Origin: an uncultured Bacilli bacterium
GTDB taxonomy: Bacteria > Bacillota_I > Bacilli_A > RF39 > UBA660
Length of the DNA stretch: 64,000 bases
Direction of reading: 5' to 3'
Assembly: GCA_934098565.1 (NCBI GenBank)
Contig: CAKOON010000005.1
Location: 1 to 64,000 of the forward strand
Shown here: piece after piece, positions 17,400 to 26,519 of the stretch
Layout of the letters: every line of letters starts with the position of its first letter
How positions within the stretch are numbered: the stretch's first letter is position 1
Notes under the pieces: generated by a model
Seen by the model: the letters and a program-made list of their open reading frames with translations, nothing else
The model's database searches: none
Told to the model about the DNA's origin: nothing
Made by a program: the position numbers and the translations under genes

Positions 17400-18167
17400 T
17401 TATTGATATTTTTTAAAGATACCTTTCTTTATAGGAATAAATTCCTCGGGATTTATTTTTTCATTCTGCAATAATTTTCTTGCATTAGTTTCAAATAATT
17501 CTTCCATATATTCTTCAGAAACAATTTTCTTTAATAGTTTCTTTAGTTTAGGAATATCTTCATAAAAAGTATCAGCTTCATGATGAGTATCACTGCTTAA
17601 GAAAGTTATCATATGATGTTTCAAAAATAATTCTAAAATTTTATTGGCTTCTTTACCATAACGGTTAAATAAGGAACCAATATTACTTTGAAACAACGCA
17701 CCGGCAGTAATTAACTCTTCAATTAAAAACGGATTTTCTTTTAAAAAACGATATCTTTCTGGATGAGCAATAACAGGAATATAGCCTTTACTTTGTAACT
17801 CAAAAATAATTTGCTTCAAGGCCTTAAATTCGTTATTCATCGGTAATTCAAAAAGGACATATCTAGTATTATTTAAAGAAGACACTATCCCCTTTTTTAA
17901 ATACTTAAGCATGTCTTCATCAACATAAATCTCATTGCCTAAATAAAGATTCACATTGATTTCTTGCGCCTTATTTTGGAGATTGGTTAATAGTTCTAAA
18001 TTTTTAGATTTTGGATTATTATAAGTGCTACCATATATGAAATGGGGAGTAACAACAATATCTGTTACCCCACTTTCTTGGGCTTTTTTTAAAATAGCAA
18101 TTGATTCTTCTAACGATTCAGAACCGTCATCGATATTAGGTAAAATATGACTATGCAAATCAATCAT
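17400..18167 (-). CDS. cpsB: Capsule tyrosine phosphatase, PHP family (CpsB/YwqE)
   Basis: This 255-residue manganese-dependent phosphatase dephosphorylates CpsD-type tyrosine kinases. Metal-binding motifs of the PHP fold are clear: DLHSHILPNIDDG at the start, VTPHFIYG, IAHPERYRF and SSDTHHEAD. It follows cpsD by 8 bp. Its length is normal for the family. Confidence 0.93.
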   Translation of the reverse strand: MIDLHSHILPNIDDGSESLEESIAILKKAQESGVTDIVVTPHFIYGSTYNNPKSKNLELLTNLQNKAQEINVNLYLGNEIYVDEDMLKYLKKGIVSSLNNTRYVLFELPMNNEFKALKQIIFELQSKGYIPVIAHPERYRFLKENPFLIEELITAGALFQSNIGSLFNRYGKEANKILELFLKHHMITFLSSDTHHEADTFYEDIPKLKKLLKKIVSEEYMEELFETNARKLLQNEKINPEEFIPIKKGIFKKYQ

Positions 18168-18175
18168 TATACACC

Positions 18176-18844
18176 TTATTGATAATATTTGCTGTAATAA
18201 CGGTCTTTAGACGCAGGAAATTTATTTAAAACGACACCAGCAATTTTATTTTCAAATTGAGATAAAGCTTTTTTAGTATTTTGTAAAAATTCTACTGGCG
18301 TAATTTTATAAGCCGAAACGATAACGATCTTATCAACCAAATCAGCCATAATAATTGAGTCTGTTAATCCCCCAACTGGAACACCATCATAAACAACCAA
18401 ATCATATTTACTTTTTAAAATTTTAACTAATTGGCGATTTTTTTCTGATGCTAACAATTCACTGGGATTAGGAGGAACAATTCCCATTGGTAAAACATAA
18501 ATATTTTCATACTTAGTCTTCTTAATATATTTTTTATAGTTCTTTTCCACGTCATCTAAAAGTAAATTAGATAAACCAAGTTCATTATTAACATTAAAGA
18601 TTTTATGTTGACGACCACGACGAAGATCACAATCGACAACTAAGACTTTAACGCCAGCTTGTGCAAAAGCAACTGCTAAATTAGCACTGATGAAGGACTT
18701 TCCTTCCCCACTTAAAGAACTAGTCATAAGAATTGATTTTACTGGTTCATCAACGGAAGAAAACAAAAGGTTAGTACGAATTGTTTTAACAGCTTCCGCA
18801 ACGCCACTTTTAGGATTATTGGCAACAATTAATTCGTTATTCAT
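18176..18844 (-). CDS. cpsD: Capsule bacterial tyrosine kinase (CpsD/CapB)
   Basis: This 222-residue cytoplasmic BY-kinase has Walker A SSLSGEGKSF, Walker A' VLVVDCDLRRG, Walker B DLVVYDG, and a C-terminal tyrosine cluster RYYSKYYQ for autophosphorylation. It needs the membrane partner CpsC, whose stop overlaps this start as ATGA. It controls the chain length and export of surface polysaccharide. Confidence 0.93.
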   Translation of the reverse strand: MNNELIVANNPKSGVAEAVKTIRTNLLFSSVDEPVKSILMTSSLSGEGKSFISANLAVAFAQAGVKVLVVDCDLRRGRQHKIFNVNNELGLSNLLLDDVEKNYKKYIKKTKYENIYVLPMGIVPPNPSELLASEKNRQLVKILKSKYDLVVYDGVPVGGLTDSIIMADLVDKIVIVSAYKITPVEFLQNTKKALSQFENKIAGVVLNKFPASKDRYYSKYYQ

Positions 18845-19545
18845 TTTTTCTTTCCTTTCTTTCCTTTATGAACATATTTAAGTGGTACTACGCCTAAAGT
18901 TGGTAAGCCAATCTTAGTTTCAATTTCGGCAGTACTTTTAATAGTTGTATCAAAATAGAACATAATAAAGATAACAGCGCAAGCTAGAACAATTCCAATT
19001 AGCATAGCTAAAACCACTGTCTTAGTTAGACTAATATTATAAGGGTTATTAGCAGCTTCTGCATAGTCAACGATAGCAACATTTTTAATACTATAATATC
19101 TAGGAATGTCATTACTAAATACTCTAGCAATTTCATTTGCAACGTCTTTAGAAACATCTTTATCTTCACTATTAACAGATATTCTAATGATTTCTGTATC
19201 ATCCTCAGTAGTAACGTTTACTAGCTTTTTTAGCTCATCAGTAGTCATATTTAAGTTCAAATTATTAATAACCTGATTTAAAATACTATGTGATTTCATA
19301 ATGATACGATAATTTGATATTAAGTTTTTATTTAAAGTAATATCACTTTGGGTAATAGATTGATTAATATTTGTGTTTTCATTATTAGTTGTTAAAACCA
19401 TAGTCGTATAAGAGTTATATAATGGAGTTTTAAAAAACATTGTATAAACTGCTCCAAATACTACACATACGACAGCTGCAATAGCAACCATAAACCATTT
19501 ACTCACAAAATAATCTAATAATTCTTTTAAATTAATTTCTTCCAT
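18841..19545 (-). CDS. cpsC: Capsule chain-length/kinase-activator protein (CpsC/Wzz)
   Basis: This 234-residue membrane protein has two transmembrane helices (about residues 18-40 and 175-197) flanking an extracytoplasmic helical domain, as in Wzz/CpsC co-polymerases. It has a basic C-terminus that would contact CpsD. ATG at 19545 follows GAGAGGA; a TTG at 19566 is less likely. It is the first gene of the cpsC-cpsD-cpsB-ARH operon, and its TGA stop overlaps the cpsD ATG. Confidence 0.88.
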   Translation of the reverse strand: MEEINLKELLDYFVSKWFMVAIAAVVCVVFGAVYTMFFKTPLYNSYTTMVLTTNNENTNINQSITQSDITLNKNLISNYRIIMKSHSILNQVINNLNLNMTTDELKKLVNVTTEDDTEIIRISVNSEDKDVSKDVANEIARVFSNDIPRYYSIKNVAIVDYAEAANNPYNISLTKTVVLAMLIGIVLACAVIFIMFYFDTTIKSTAEIETKIGLPTLGVVPLKYVHKGKKGKKK

Positions 19546-19600
19546 ATAAATCCTCTCAACTCCCAATATTATATAATAAATACTCTACGCTTTCAAGAAG

Positions 19601-19621
19601 AAAAAACCACAATTACTTGTG
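19601..19621 (-). terminator. Terminator of the 39-residue ORF
   Basis: Stem CACAA/TTGTG (19608-19621) followed by a run of six T on the minus strand overlaps the stop codon of the small ORF. Confidence 0.75.
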
Positions 19622-19732
19622 ATTTATAATGGTGGTCTTACGCATTTGTTCTTCCATCTCGCTGGCTTTCGAACTAACTTTTAAAATACAATAAAGAACA
19701 AATAAAATTATTGATATAAGTATAATAAACAT
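19613..19732 (-). CDS. 39-residue membrane microprotein
   Basis: A short ORF starts MFIILISIILFVLYC and ends TIINHK. One hydrophobic helix (residues 2-17) is followed by a charged tail. It has an AAGGAGAG ribosome-binding site 5 bp before the ATG and a tight terminator at its stop. It sits between the capsule operon and the VanZ-like gene. Function is unknown; the signals make translation likely. Confidence 0.7.
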   Translation of the reverse strand: MFIILISIILFVLYCILKVSSKASEMEEQMRKTTIINHK

Positions 19733-19777
19733 ATTCTCTCCTTAGTTTTATTATAACAAATACCTCATTTGAATTAA

Positions 19778-21058
19778 CTAATTATCATTCGACAAATTTC
19801 GACATATTTTACTGTTTTTAAAAATACTAAACATAGTAATTCCTATTAAAGCCCCGGTTCCATCAATTAAAGTATCAAGAAATTTCGCTGTCCTACCGGT
19901 AATAAAGATTTGGTGAATTTCATCACTAACGGCATAAAGGTAACAGAAGATAAGCGCTAACAAAAGCATTCTTTTATTAATTTTGCCATAATTACTCAAT
20001 AGATTTAAGACTAAGATACCCAAAATTAGATACTCGGTAAAATGAGCAGTCTTCCGGATATAAAAAGTACTATCTTCTACTTTCTTTTTGACTTCTTCTC
20101 TCGTATATTCTTTATTTGTGGCATTAGTAGTCACATTAACAACCATGCTTGTAACAATATCGCTGGTATTAGTTGATTTAGTACCATTTTGATTAGAAAA
20201 GTTAAAAATTACTATCATCCAAATAAGGACCAAGAGAAAGGAAAATAGTTTTTTGTTACTTTTTAATTTTTGAAAAAAACCAGTACTTAGAAAACTAAAG
20301 AAAAGACCAAGAATTAGACTTATGATACCTATTAAGTTAATATGGGTTAAAATACTATTAATAAATTCTTTTAAGATATTACTTATCGAAGTGTTATAGA
20401 AGGTAATCATATCAATATTAATGGTAGATTTAGCATAAAGAACAAGACCGATAAGTAAGATACTATTAGTAAATAAAGAGACAATGATATTACGGTCTTT
20501 AAAAAGATAACGATTAATCAGGTAAGTTATAAAGGATACTATGATACTAGCTACTAAGATGATTTTAGCTAATTGATGAGCCTTATTAAACATAGGACGA
20601 ACTTTTTCAAAGATATTATTGTAGCTAACCTCTTCTTGATAGATACTAACTAATTTAGCTACTAAGGTTGGGATGGTGTTTTTACTTTCAACGGTAATAT
20701 CATTTTTCTTAACGTAATCATTAATTTTCGTTGTTAAGGTATTGGTTATCGTGGTGGTATCAGTCTTTATTTCTTGATTAGTGTAAAGATCATCTAAGGT
20801 TGTCATTATAGTTTTTTGAATATTATTTTCGCTAATAACATCATCTAGAATACTCTCTTCTAACCCAGATTGTTCTAAATAGTTGGAAACTTCTTCTTTA
20901 GTAGTAGTATATAGTTCTTGATAGTAATTATTTTTTTCTAAAAGGTCAAGAGTATAAGTTTCATTAAAGATGGTAAAAAGAAGAATGGCACTTAGAGTTA
21001 GAAGGAAAAAACTGATACTTTGGATAAATTTAGTTATGTAGCTTAAAATTATTTTCAT
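19778..21058 (-). CDS. VanZ-like membrane protein
   Basis: This 426-residue protein has an N-terminal helix and a helical extracytoplasmic region, three or four central membrane segments, and a C-terminal VanZ-like domain (RKTAHFTEYLILGILV, then SDEIHQIFITGR and DTLIDGTGALIG). VanZ-like proteins influence resistance to glycopeptides or antimicrobial peptides; the N-terminal extension is longer than usual. Its ATG overlaps the sortase stop (ATGA). Confidence 0.8.
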   Translation of the reverse strand: MKIILSYITKFIQSISFFLLTLSAILLFTIFNETYTLDLLEKNNYYQELYTTTKEEVSNYLEQSGLEESILDDVISENNIQKTIMTTLDDLYTNQEIKTDTTTITNTLTTKINDYVKKNDITVESKNTIPTLVAKLVSIYQEEVSYNNIFEKVRPMFNKAHQLAKIILVASIIVSFITYLINRYLFKDRNIIVSLFTNSILLIGLVLYAKSTINIDMITFYNTSISNILKEFINSILTHINLIGIISLILGLFFSFLSTGFFQKLKSNKKLFSFLLVLIWMIVIFNFSNQNGTKSTNTSDIVTSMVVNVTTNATNKEYTREEVKKKVEDSTFYIRKTAHFTEYLILGILVLNLLSNYGKINKRMLLLALIFCYLYAVSDEIHQIFITGRTAKFLDTLIDGTGALIGITMFSIFKNSKICRNLSNDN

Positions 21059-21708
21059 AGATTGGTACCTCTTATCTTTTTCGCATAGACAACAAAACGT
21101 TTATTGCGGTAACCGACGCCACCAGTTGGATAACAAGTATAAAGAAGAAGGTTTTCAGTTTCATCTTCTAAAAAGGTGTTAAATTCTTTATCGAGGTCTT
21201 GTTCAGTCATAATGGCAGTTTTATAGACATTATAAGTGTAGTTGCCATAATAGGTATTAATATTAATTTCGTCACCAGAATTAAGTTTATAAAGGTTTCC
21301 AAAGTATTGAAGGCGGTTGTGGGCAGCAATGATAATAGGTAGACCTTCTCCTGGGAAAAAGGAGCCGATATAACGGCCAGCACCTTTTTTTAAGATGGTT
21401 AAAGAGTCGCCGTTATAGAGATTGATGGCAATATCGATGGTGGGAATGTTAATGGTACCGAAAGTATCACCGTAAGCAGGAATAGGATTTAATCTTTGCG
21501 TTTCGGAATCAATTTTTATATTTGTATTAGTGTTGTTATTTACTTTTGATGAAGTTTTAACTGCGACTTTATTAAATAAATTAATATAGGTTGTTATTTT
21601 ATCTTTCAAAGTAAAGTTTACTAATAAAATAAGGATAGAAGCAAAGAAAAAAGCGATTGCTAACTCGCTAACAATCACTTTCCCACTTTTTTTTAGTACA
21701 TTAAGCAT
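21055..21708 (-). CDS. Sortase
   Basis: This is a 217-residue transpeptidase with one N-terminal membrane helix (about residues 10-32) and a sortase barrel. The catalytic His is in IIAAHNR, the Cys in LLLYTCYP and the Arg in NKRFVVYA. The TCYP form suits class D-like enzymes. It joins surface proteins to the wall or to each other. No clear LPXTG substrate occurs in the window. The ATG at 21708 overlaps the preceding gene by 8 bp; a TTG at 21732 is possible. Confidence 0.9.
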   Translation of the reverse strand: MLNVLKKSGKVIVSELAIAFFFASILILLVNFTLKDKITTYINLFNKVAVKTSSKVNNNTNTNIKIDSETQRLNPIPAYGDTFGTINIPTIDIAINLYNGDSLTILKKGAGRYIGSFFPGEGLPIIIAAHNRLQYFGNLYKLNSGDEININTYYGNYTYNVYKTAIMTEQDLDKEFNTFLEDETENLLLYTCYPTGGVGYRNKRFVVYAKKIRGTNL

Positions 21709-22237
21709 TTTGTTTTTTTGCTTTAACAGCAATTGTTGCGATTCCGATTACAGCAACTACTGAAGCAATTGTAATTACTAAGTTTCCGTTAGTATATTTA
21801 ACATCAGATTTAACGTTTACTTTGTCATTATAGAATGCCTTTGTAGGTTCATCTACATAACCAACGAATAATTTTCCGTTATTAATGCTTACGGGAACTT
21901 TAGTATTAGCGCCAACATTATTTACTAAGGCTTTTAGTTCGTTTTTTGAACTTGTACTTAACTTAGATAAATCAGTTACGTTAGCATTTTTAACGATTTC
22001 TATTGCTTTATCTACTTGAGATGCAATATAATCACAGTCAGCTTCACTAACTTTATTTTGTTCTAAGTAAGTCTTAACCATATTGGCATTACCTGCTTCT
22101 AACTTGTAAGTTACGCCGTTAATAGTGTAAGATTTTGTTAGTTTGTCTTTTAATTCATCCTTAGACATAGCGTTTACGCTTACAGTAGTAAGTAGAACTG
22201 CTACAAATAAGAATAATACTTTTTTCATATTTTCCAT
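21701..22237 (-). CDS. Secreted protein with C-terminal membrane helix
   Basis: This 178-residue protein of unknown function has a signal peptide (MENMKKVLFLFVAVLL, likely cut after VNA), a soluble domain, and a C-terminal helix NLVITIASVVAVIGIATIAV followed by KAKK. There is no LPXTG motif. It overlaps the downstream sortase gene and may be its partner. I chose the ATG at 22237 behind AGAGGAAG over an upstream TTG. A TATAAT lies at 22271-22276. Confidence 0.7.
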   Translation of the reverse strand: MENMKKVLFLFVAVLLTTVSVNAMSKDELKDKLTKSYTINGVTYKLEAGNANMVKTYLEQNKVSEADCDYIASQVDKAIEIVKNANVTDLSKLSTSSKNELKALVNNVGANTKVPVSINNGKLFVGYVDEPTKAFYNDKVNVKSDVKYTNGNLVITIASVVAVIGIATIAVKAKKQNA

Positions 22238-22460
22238 ATTCTTCTTCCTCTCTTCTATAGACATTTTACTATTATACTTTTTATTTTGCAAGTTTTCTCA
22301 TGGTTTTTTTTGATTTTTCTGTGTAATTAGGCCAAATAGTTTAATATGGGTAAATTTATTAACTGTTTTTTGAATTTTTTATGAATTATTGATATATGAA
22401 TTTATATCTTCATTTTTTAATATGGCCATTTTTTGAGTATATATTCGTAATTTTTTTTAT

Positions 22461-24035
22461 TTACTTTTCTTTAGCAATTTTTATGGTTAAGTTAGAATAT
22501 CCATATTTACTTAGAAGTCCCAATAATGCTTGACCATCTATTAGGGTTATTGGTTTATCCTTTGAAAAATCATAAGCTTCTTTGCCATAAAAGCTGGTTG
22601 TTACTAAAATGCCTTTGGTTGCACCTTCATGAATCATTGTTCCATATAAATCTCTAACTGCCGATACAGGAACAACATTATTATACCTTTTGGCTTGGAT
22701 TACAAATTTTCCACCTCTTATTGGGTCGTCATCAAAGGCGATAGCATCTACGCCACCATCATGACTGGCTTGAGTTACCTTTACTTCTCCACCATCAGCA
22801 TTAAACATTTTATCAAACAATTCCCTGATAAAATACTCAAAATCTTCCCAAGGCATAGTTGCTAAGTTAAATCCATCCATCGTAATATTATTAACTTCTT
22901 TACTTTCAATAAATCTTTTATCTTCTCTATTTATATTCAAATAAGGAACTACAGGTGCTAGAGTTAAAATGTTAGGGGCAAATAGTCCTTTTAAACCTTT
23001 AATACAAGATTTATAATCAACATTTTCTAAGTTAATCTCATTAAATTTATTTTTATCTACTTCAACTGTTAAAATACAACTCTCAGCATTTTTTCCTGTA
23101 CTTTTATCAATATATCTTAACCAGCCATTATAAACAATGGCATCAACATAATTAGAATCATCAGAGGAAAATAATTCTTTTATGGTTCTTAAACAGCACA
23201 TATAAATAACATCATTATAAAATTTTTCAAATTTTTTATCAGTTAGCTTAATTTCATCTATTTGATTTCTAGAGGCAACATATTTATGTTGGATTGTTTT
23301 AGGCATTAAATCTTCATTCGGCAAATAATAAGATACAACTAAAATTCTATTTTCTTTAATATATTGTAATTCGAAGTCTTTAATAAATTCTTGAGGATAT
23401 ATACTACTATCAAGTACAAAAGAGAAATATTTTTCTATCTCTTCAATATCACCATTTTCATATTTAGTTCTATTAGTGTTAACAATATCATTATGTTTAT
23501 TTTGTTCTTCTATAAATTCAGTTTTTTCTTGTTCGTATTGTTTTCTTTGCTTTTCTAATTCTGTATTATAATTATTTTTTCTTTGGTCATACAATTCATT
23601 GGCTTCTTTTACTTTAGCTAATCTTTTTTCTAACTTGCTTTTAAATATTTTTTCTAAAAAACTTGGATTTGGGACTTGTAATTCTATGTAAATTTTACTC
23701 AATTCTGGCTCTATTAATCCGGTAGTAAAAGGTTTATATCCATCATTTCTTAGTAATGAATCATAGTAATCTTTAGGCGTTTGGGAAGAAACATCCTTTA
23801 TGAGAGATTCATACGCTTTCATTACTTGCTGGTCATTAAGAGTCATACGTTCGGCTTTCCTTTTCATTTGGTCTTTATTTTGTTTGACTAGCTCTCGGTT
23901 AACTCTTTCTTGCCATATTCTTTTTTGATTTGCAACTCTTCTATCTAGTTCGTATCTACTTGAGGCACTTATTTCTTTACTAATACCTAAAAAATCGTTT
24001 GATATTACTACTCTATAAAAATTTCTATTAGACAT
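22461..24035 (-). CDS. Mrr-type restriction endonuclease domain protein
   Basis: This is a 524-residue protein. Residues about 25-190 are charged and coiled-coil-like, the middle is unrecognised, and the C-terminal 130 residues form an Mrr_cat-type PD-(D/E)XK nuclease: WEDFEYFIRELF, GGVDAIA (catalytic Asp), and QAKRYNN (Q-x-K). Such proteins cut modified or foreign DNA. No methyltransferase is adjacent, so it is either a modification-dependent nuclease or has another role. ATG follows GAAGGAAG. Confidence 0.85.
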   Translation of the reverse strand: MSNRNFYRVVISNDFLGISKEISASSRYELDRRVANQKRIWQERVNRELVKQNKDQMKRKAERMTLNDQQVMKAYESLIKDVSSQTPKDYYDSLLRNDGYKPFTTGLIEPELSKIYIELQVPNPSFLEKIFKSKLEKRLAKVKEANELYDQRKNNYNTELEKQRKQYEQEKTEFIEEQNKHNDIVNTNRTKYENGDIEEIEKYFSFVLDSSIYPQEFIKDFELQYIKENRILVVSYYLPNEDLMPKTIQHKYVASRNQIDEIKLTDKKFEKFYNDVIYMCCLRTIKELFSSDDSNYVDAIVYNGWLRYIDKSTGKNAESCILTVEVDKNKFNEINLENVDYKSCIKGLKGLFAPNILTLAPVVPYLNINREDKRFIESKEVNNITMDGFNLATMPWEDFEYFIRELFDKMFNADGGEVKVTQASHDGGVDAIAFDDDPIRGGKFVIQAKRYNNVVPVSAVRDLYGTMIHEGATKGILVTTSFYGKEAYDFSKDKPITLIDGQALLGLLSKYGYSNLTIKIAKEK

Positions 24036-24109
24036 ATTAACACTTCCTTCACTAATAATAATTCTTATTTTATTATAACATAAGATGAGATAATAACTTT
24101 AATACTTAT

Positions 24110-25087
24110 TTATTTTTTCTTTTTAACTAGGTAGTAACCTAAAGCTCCTAAGCCTCCTATGGTAAGAATACCTGTTCCTAAGCTACTACTATCTTCGTTA
24201 TTTGATGTCTCTTTATTTAACTTGTTAATATTCACTTCATTATCAGAATTTTCTTCTTTTGAAGTATTTATTTCTGGTGCTTGATACTTGATATTAAGAT
24301 TATAAGTTTTGGTTTGACTATCATCGGTACTTAATACTACTCTATAAGTAGTATCTTTATCTATAGTATCTTTATTATCTATTAGTTCTTTTTCATCTTT
24401 ATAAACTTTAAAAGTTACTCCTTCTAGGTTATTAATATTAAAGTTTATATTTTTATCGTCTACAGTAGTTGTTAAGTCTTCTTTATCTAAGATAATATCT
24501 TTATCATTAAGAGATAAGTCTAATATATAATTTTCTAAATTAACTCTTCTAGTAATATTTAGTATATAGTCTTTTACTTTCTTAGAATTAGTAATAGTTA
24601 TTTTAATTTCTCTTACTTTGTTTATTTCTAAGTCTTTAAGATTACCATTAATTTTAACAGTAGCTTCTTCATCTTCTGGTGTTACTTCTAAATTAATATT
24701 TTCTTCATAGGTAGTATAATCCATAATATCTTTAATATTATCTATAGATTCATTATTTATTAGAATACTCTTTATATTTAGATTAACACTCTCTTCTACT
24801 TTCATATTAGATGAAGAATTACTAGTGGAATTATTATTTTTTGATGATGAACTATTATTGTTTTTTAGACAAGGTGGTGTTACTGGACTTCCAGATGGAT
24901 AATATCCACTTTTATGACGAACGGCTTTATGCCAATGACCATCACCATGTTGGCCATATATAACTCCGTTACATGTAATTATACTACTGCTTCTTAGTTT
25001 ACCAGCAGTTGCTGAAACTTCTGTATAATTAAAGAAAATTATACAACTCAATAGAATATGCTCCATTACTTTTACTACTTTTTTCAT
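24110..25087 (-). CDS. Surface protein with cadherin-like repeat
   Basis: This 325-residue exported protein has an N-terminal signal segment, a His-rich stretch GQHGDGHWHKA (about residues 45-60), an Asn/Ser-rich linker, and beta-rich domains resembling cadherin-like beta-sandwich repeats (VKDYILNITR, TKTYNLNIKY). A C-terminal hydrophobic helix is followed by KKKK, with no LPXTG. The ATG at 25087 is preferred over a TTG at 25099. It is probably monocistronic. Confidence 0.65.
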   Translation of the reverse strand: MKKVVKVMEHILLSCIIFFNYTEVSATAGKLRSSSIITCNGVIYGQHGDGHWHKAVRHKSGYYPSGSPVTPPCLKNNNSSSSKNNNSTSNSSSNMKVEESVNLNIKSILINNESIDNIKDIMDYTTYEENINLEVTPEDEEATVKINGNLKDLEINKVREIKITITNSKKVKDYILNITRRVNLENYILDLSLNDKDIILDKEDLTTTVDDKNINFNINNLEGVTFKVYKDEKELIDNKDTIDKDTTYRVVLSTDDSQTKTYNLNIKYQAPEINTSKEENSDNEVNINKLNKETSNNEDSSSLGTGILTIGGLGALGYYLVKKKK

Positions 25088-25292
25088 ATTTAATACCAAT
25101 ACATAAAACTCATATAGACTTATCTTATCACGGATTAATATTTTATTAAAGACTTTAAAAAGCCATATTTCTATGACCTATTAAAACTTTGTTTCATAAA
25201 CCGTCACTTATATTTAAAAACATAATTTTGAATAAAACGATAGTTTAAGAATTTGAAATATTTTCTTGCATTTTTCAAGCAACTACTTATAA

Positions 25293-26519
25293 TTAGGCAT
25301 TTTTGATAATTTTCTTTATTTTAGAAGGTAATATATACCATAATTTGTATGCATAATATTTAAATCCTAAGCTTTTCTTGTACCATTTATTTATGTCGCT
25401 AAAATTCCTATTTTTCTTATAAATTTTTAGAATTAAATTTCTATTTTTCCCTTTTTGACTAGACTTAACTAAATTTTGATTAAATTTAATTATGTTTTCG
25501 TAAGGAGTTTTATATACACAAACACACTCTTTTACTAACTCCAATAATTCATACCCTTTATCAGAGTTTAAAATCAAACAAGAAATGCCTTTTTTTTTCG
25601 AAAAATCTTTATTATTTTTTAGAAGTTGAGGATATATATTTTCAATTCCCCAATAGTCTCCTAATGTAATGTCACCAACTCTATCTTTATTAGAAAATTT
25701 ACAATTATAACAGGATTCTCTAAAAATCTCTTCGTTCAAAAATAATGCATAATAAGATGATAATTTTGGATATATTTTCTTTTCAATAATTTTATTGTTT
25801 TTTTCTAAAAAAATCTTTCCTAAATGTTCCCAACCTTTAGATTTATCTCTAAATTTAAAATCTTTTTTTTCAAAACCATTGTAAATACTTTTTATATAAT
25901 CATTGAACATGGCTTGTGAAGGAATGCCATGGCAAATTAAGTCAATAGTGTAAAGATTATTAATGTTGCTTATCTTTAACACCTTCAAGTAGTTTTTTAA
26001 TGAAGAAACTTGACATGGTGTACCAGAAAATAAGACTTTTTTACCATTAATCAAATCTTTCTTTACGTCATTAAAAGTTTCCGAAATGTCACTTTGAACA
26101 TATTTTGAACCCTGCAATTTTTTTAAATCTTGTAAATTATCAACTCTTGAATGCTTTACAATTACCTTAGAATTCGCAAAATGCATTTCACATCCATAAC
26201 ATATAAAATTGTTTTCTAAGCATTTTGCTGCAACTGTATAAAATATTCCTCCAGAAGCAGAATTTAAACACACATTATCATCTTTTGAAACAGCTGCAAA
26301 GCACACCTTATTTTTAAGCAATTCATTTTCTTGCTTATATAGACAAACCTTTTCACATAAATTGCAGCCAATGCATTTATCTTTGTTAACTTTAGGATAT
26401 ATATAACCATACTCGTCCTCGCATAATTCTATTGCCTTTCTTGGACAGATATTTGCGCAAGCACCACAGCCACAACATTCCGATTTTTTTTGAAATATAC
26501 TTGTCTTAACGTTGCTCAT
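25293..26519 (-). CDS. Ferredoxin/FrhB-like protein of the polysaccharide locus
   Basis: This 408-residue protein has two 4Fe-4S motifs at the N-terminus (CCGCGACANICP and CIGCNLCEKVC), then an F420 hydrogenase/dehydrogenase beta-subunit-like domain (FrhB_FdhB) with LFSGTPCQV and DLICHGIPS. Homologues commonly sit beside pyruvyl transferases in surface polysaccharide loci. The exact reaction is unknown. It overlaps the flippase gene by 14 bp and is the last gene of the operon. Confidence 0.85.
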   Translation of the reverse strand: MSNVKTSIFQKKSECCGCGACANICPRKAIELCEDEYGYIYPKVNKDKCIGCNLCEKVCLYKQENELLKNKVCFAAVSKDDNVCLNSASGGIFYTVAAKCLENNFICYGCEMHFANSKVIVKHSRVDNLQDLKKLQGSKYVQSDISETFNDVKKDLINGKKVLFSGTPCQVSSLKNYLKVLKISNINNLYTIDLICHGIPSQAMFNDYIKSIYNGFEKKDFKFRDKSKGWEHLGKIFLEKNNKIIEKKIYPKLSSYYALFLNEEIFRESCYNCKFSNKDRVGDITLGDYWGIENIYPQLLKNNKDFSKKKGISCLILNSDKGYELLELVKECVCVYKTPYENIIKFNQNLVKSSQKGKNRNLILKIYKKNRNFSDINKWYKKSLGFKYYAYKLWYILPSKIKKIIKNA

